62,310 nt of DNA from Treponema sp. Lineage in GTDB: Bacteria > Spirochaetota > Spirochaetia > Treponematales > Breznakiellaceae. The notes beneath the pieces are model-generated. The model was not told where the DNA came from. It worked only from the letters and a program-made list of their open reading frames with translations, and did not search any database. The first letter of the stretch is position 1; every line of letters begins with the position of its first letter. Position numbers and translations under genes: made by a program. Where the stretch lies: NCBI GenBank assembly GCA_012517385.1, contig JAAYUZ010000034.1:1-62310 (forward strand). The letters run 5' to 3'. This document shows positions 59,538-62,310 of the stretch, piece by piece.

Positions 59538-60901
59538 AAATTGTTGTAAAATTCGGCGGATCGAACCTTAAGAGCCCCGCAGACATAGAGCGGTGGGCCC
59601 GGGTGGCTGCCGCATATAAAGAACCACTGGTTGTTGTGGTTTCTGCCTTTTCCGGTGTAACCGATATGCTGATTCAAGGTATCGATGAGGCAATGCTTTC
59701 TGAGCATGCACCGGACCAGCTGTGTTCAAAACTGGAAAACCTTCATGAATCTGCCCTCAGGCTTCATATTCAATCGGAAGCTGAAATAGGGGCTGTAATG
59801 GAAGTGCTTAAACAGCGGCTTGCACAGCTTAAGAAATTGCTCATGGGGATTCATTATATCAGTGCGGTGCCCGATTTTACCCGGGACCACATTATATCTA
59901 CCGGCGAACGGCTCTCATCCCCAATTATTGCGGCGGTACTTCGAAAAGCAGGCATGCAAGCCCGGGAAATACTTCCCGAAACTATGGGGCTTCTCACCGA
60001 TGGGATCTTTGGTAATGCCGCGGCAGACCTGGCAACCTGTGCCGAGCGGCTTTCATCAATAATAACCCCTGATTATACACCGGTTATACCGGGGTTCTAT
60101 GGGGTTACCAAAGAAGGGAAACTCGCCGTATTTGGCCGGGGGGGCTCGGATTATACCGCCGCGGTGATTGCCCGCTCTATACAGGCAGAGAGCCTCGATT
60201 TATGGAAAGATGTGGATGGTTTTCTTTCTGGCGATCCTCGGATCATTCAGGATTCTAAAACTATCTCCTATGTAAGTTATGAGGAAGCGGCAGAACTTTC
60301 CTATTTCGGAGCTAAGGTACTCCATCCCCGGACTGTAGAACCGCTGGAACAGGATCTCATCCCCATCCGGGTCATGAATGTGGATAAGTTTGATGGAACC
60401 ATACAGCCCTATACTATTGTTGGGCCGGCTCAAGAAACATCCATATCCCTTAAGAGTGTGGCCGCCACAGAAGATATAGGGATTGTTCGGCTCGAAGGGC
60501 CTGGGGTCGGAAGCCGTCCGGGCATTCTCGCCCGGGCAACCACAGGGCTTGATGCGGCGGGAATTAATATTAGCAGTGTGATTACCTCCCAGACGAGCAT
60601 CAATCTGCTGTTCAAGAAAAAGGATCTGCCCAGGGCTCTGGCGGTGCTACGATCCGAATCTGTACCGTCGGTCGTTTCAGTAGAAAGCATGGAAGACATT
60701 GCCATTATTGCCGTGGTAGGTGACGGGCTTCGTCATAAACAAGGCCTGGCGGCCCAGGTCTTTGGGGCCCTGGCTGATGCGGGCATTAACATAGTGCTCA
60801 CCCAGGCTGGGGCGAGTCCTGTGGCAATGTATATTATTGTAAAGAAAGAAGATAAAGCGAAGGCCCTCAGGGCCATTCACAGTACCATACATCGGGGGTA
60901 A
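59531..60901 (+). CDS. Aspartate kinase
   Basis: A 456-residue kinase that phosphorylates aspartate, first step toward lysine, threonine and methionine/homocysteine. The N-terminus VVKFGGSNL and the FGRGGSDYTAAVIA motif with LWKDVDGFLSGDPR are typical. Two ACT domains (about 318-385 and 390-456: EGPGVGSRPGILARATTGLDAAGINI and GDGLRHKQGLAAQVFGALADAGINIV) are for feedback control. No Shine-Dalgarno sequence; the start is inside a perfect inverted repeat. It precedes the DUF39 gene by four bases, which points to homocysteine supply. Confidence 0.93.
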   Translation: MGQIVVKFGGSNLKSPADIERWARVAAAYKEPLVVVVSAFSGVTDMLIQGIDEAMLSEHAPDQLCSKLENLHESALRLHIQSEAEIGAVMEVLKQRLAQLKKLLMGIHYISAVPDFTRDHIISTGERLSSPIIAAVLRKAGMQAREILPETMGLLTDGIFGNAAADLATCAERLSSIITPDYTPVIPGFYGVTKEGKLAVFGRGGSDYTAAVIARSIQAESLDLWKDVDGFLSGDPRIIQDSKTISYVSYEEAAELSYFGAKVLHPRTVEPLEQDLIPIRVMNVDKFDGTIQPYTIVGPAQETSISLKSVAATEDIGIVRLEGPGVGSRPGILARATTGLDAAGINISSVITSQTSINLLFKKKDLPRALAVLRSESVPSVVSVESMEDIAIIAVVGDGLRHKQGLAAQVFGALADAGINIVLTQAGASPVAMYIIVKKEDKAKALRAIHSTIHRG

Positions 60902-60905
60902 CAGC

Positions 60906-62072
60906 ATGGGGGAAATTAAGAAAAGCTGGGAAGAGATTAATCAGCGGCTTGCTACGGGGAAGGCGGTGGTGCTGACCGCAGAAGAAACGGCGGAATTAGC
61001 AAAAACCGAGTCCCCAGAAGAGGTGGCAAAAAAGGTTGATGTGGTAACCACCGGTACCTTTGGGGCTATGTGCTCCTCCGGTATGTTCATCAATTTTGGG
61101 CATCCTGAGCCTCCTATTCGAATGGAACACATCACCTTGGATGGGGTCCCCGTTTTTGGCGGGGTGGCGGCAGTGGACGCTTATATCGGGGCTACCGAAA
61201 CCCATCCGGACGATGGCCGTTTCGGCGGAGCTCACATTATCGAAAAACTCATCCGGGGAGAGGAGGTCTACATGGAAGCCCATGCCAAGGGAACCGACTG
61301 TTACCCCCGGAAGGATATTGCTACCTATATCCACAAGGATCGGGTCAACGAAATGATCCTGACCAATCCCCGGAACGCCTACCAGAACTACCCTGCGGCT
61401 ACCAATTCAACCCATAGAACCCTGTATACCTACATGGGTACCCTGCTTCCTTCATATATGAACGTGAACTATTCTACCTCTGGCTGTCTTTCGCCTCTAT
61501 TAAATGACCCCTATTTGCGAACCATCGGTATCGGGTCGCCGGTGTTCCTGGGGGGCGCAATCGGCTCGGTGGCCTGGAACGGTACCCAGTTTAACACGGA
61601 AAAACCGGTAAATGACCGGGGCATTCCCCTTTCTAACGCCAGGACCCTCATGCTGGTGGGAAATGCAAAGGAAATGTCCGCCGACTGGATTCGGGCGGGG
61701 TACTATAAAAAATACGGCGTTACCATGTACGTCGGCGTAGGCTTTGCCATTCCCGTGCTGGATGAAGATATGGCCTACCGGGTCATGATCCGCAACGAAG
61801 ATATAGAAACCAGCCTTTGCGATTATGGAGTCGAAGGCCACCCAACCTTGGCCAAGGTCAATTACCGGGACCTTATGTCGGGCACTATCGAATTCCGGGG
61901 CAAAAGAATCCGAACCGCCCCGCTGTCCAGTTACCGCAGGGCCCGACTGCTTGCAGAACAGCTTAAACAGCTGGTACTTCAGGGGAAATTCCCCCTCACA
62001 GCCCCTGCACGGCCCCTGCCGGAGCACAGCCGGGTGCAGGGATTGAGCATCATTCGGGACCGGAGGGCATAA
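60906..62072 (+). CDS. Homocysteine biosynthesis protein (HcyBio/DUF39)
   Basis: A 388-residue DUF39-family protein. In methanogens this family, with a partner carrying NIL and ferredoxin domains, forms homocysteine from aspartate semialdehyde and sulfide. Signatures: VVTTGTFGAMCSSGMFINFGHPEPP, a KGTDCYPRK Cys, and STSGCLSPLLNDP. The partner gene follows one base after the stop. Several conserved cysteines suit sulfur chemistry. Aspartate kinase lies upstream, so the first and last parts of the route are adjacent. Confidence 0.9.
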   Translation: MGEIKKSWEEINQRLATGKAVVLTAEETAELAKTESPEEVAKKVDVVTTGTFGAMCSSGMFINFGHPEPPIRMEHITLDGVPVFGGVAAVDAYIGATETHPDDGRFGGAHIIEKLIRGEEVYMEAHAKGTDCYPRKDIATYIHKDRVNEMILTNPRNAYQNYPAATNSTHRTLYTYMGTLLPSYMNVNYSTSGCLSPLLNDPYLRTIGIGSPVFLGGAIGSVAWNGTQFNTEKPVNDRGIPLSNARTLMLVGNAKEMSADWIRAGYYKKYGVTMYVGVGFAIPVLDEDMAYRVMIRNEDIETSLCDYGVEGHPTLAKVNYRDLMSGTIEFRGKRIRTAPLSSYRRARLLAEQLKQLVLQGKFPLTAPARPLPEHSRVQGLSIIRDRRA

Positions 62073-62073
62073 A

Positions 62074-62310
62074 ATGGCGGGTAAATATGTTTTAGGATAT
62101 TCGGCAGAGACTGTCTCGGAACCCATCCTTTGGAAACTGACCAAGGATTTCGATATACGGGTAAACATCCTGCGGGCAGAAATTTCCCCCGGACAGGAGG
62201 GGAATCTCCTCGTGGAACTTGATACCCCCCAGCAGGACAGGCTCGATGCAGCCCTGGCCTGGCTGGAATCCATCGGAGTTACCTGGGTAAACGTGGCGAA
62301 ACGGCTCAGC
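62074..62310 (+). CDS. NIL-domain protein, probable partner of DUF39 (cut by window end)
   Basis: The first 79 residues of a protein that starts MAGKYVLGYSAETVSEPILW and continues with DFDIRVNILRAEISPGQEGNLLVEL and ALAWLESIGVTWVNV, the NIL domain pattern. In partner proteins of DUF39 a two-cluster ferredoxin domain follows; it would lie beyond the window. GGAGGG is seven bases before the ATG. Together with the preceding gene it should make homocysteine from aspartate semialdehyde. Confidence 0.82.
   Translation, partial: MAGKYVLGYSAETVSEPILWKLTKDFDIRVNILRAEISPGQEGNLLVELDTPQQDRLDAALAWLESIGVTWVNVAKRLS

Noticed and set aside
61500-62273. 257-residue minus-strand reading frame
   Set aside because: Antisense to DUF39 and the NIL gene; no motif.

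Overview
The window looks like the chromosome of a spirochaete of the Treponema group. The pointers are a P83/100-family antigen, two tandem DUF115 (Maf-type, flagellin-modification) proteins, a FemAB-like ligase beside metG, and an Rnf operon with Treponema-like oddities. GC content is moderate, and coding is dense on both strands. I count 51 protein genes, two of them cut by the window edges. I see no rRNA, tRNA, CRISPR array, prophage or complete insertion sequence. The species is inference.

Layout. 1-3.8 kb: signal peptidase I (cut), a PEGA/FGE-like membrane protein, smpB, a CsgG/LpoB-like exported protein and a DivIC-like division protein. 4.0-10.3 kb: a four-gene operon of a 776-residue acidic protein, an unknown protein and two DUF115 proteins. 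10.3-12.4 kb: a MEMO-like protein and a degenerate GGDEF protein. 12.4-21.1 kb (minus): metG, FemAB-like, rnz, then a Gld-type ABC export set. 21.1-23.0 kb: a GH57-like protein. 23.1-29.0 kb (minus): a PAP2-like gene, an unknown membrane protein and rnfC-D-G-E-A. 29.1-37.4 kb: pseudouridine synthase, a P-loop/Asp23-like fusion, a degenerate peptidase with TPRs, pcnB, a lipase, an RNA methyltransferase and a PQQ/HEAT protein. 37.6-41.0 kb: P83/100 and glgA. 41.0-47.8 kb (minus): symporter, iorA, iorB, two paaK genes and an ACT protein, read as an aryl-acid fermentation operon. 48.2-56.4 kb: glycosyltransferase, DEAD helicase, radical SAM protein and two outer-membrane barrels. 56.5-62.3 kb: MarR, a four-domain CoA-disulfide-reductase/sulfur-carrier fusion, aspartokinase, DUF39 and NIL-domain genes, which together look like sulfur trafficking into homocysteine.

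Three signals stand out. (1) A 151-154 bp element occurs three times (37417, 39331, 47946). Each copy is built of three hairpins, is bounded by GAGG...CCTC, and is flanked by its own 4-bp direct repeat (ATAT, TCTT, GCTC). Stem changes between copies are compensatory. One copy supplies the last residues and the stop codon of glgA. This is a structured MITE-like mobile element. (2) About ten promoter-proximal genes lack a Shine-Dalgarno sequence and have a -10 box ending 6-9 nt before the ATG. This suggests routine leaderless transcripts, and two divergent pairs also share one -35 box. Downstream genes in operons carry ordinary Shine-Dalgarno sites. (3) The Rnf operon lacks rnfB. Its RnfA and RnfE lack the cysteines expected to hold the intramembrane iron-sulfur cluster, its RnfD flavin site is degenerate, and it is preceded by an unknown six-helix membrane protein. 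It may be a rewired flavin-based complex.

All product calls rest on reading motifs by eye; no database search was run.
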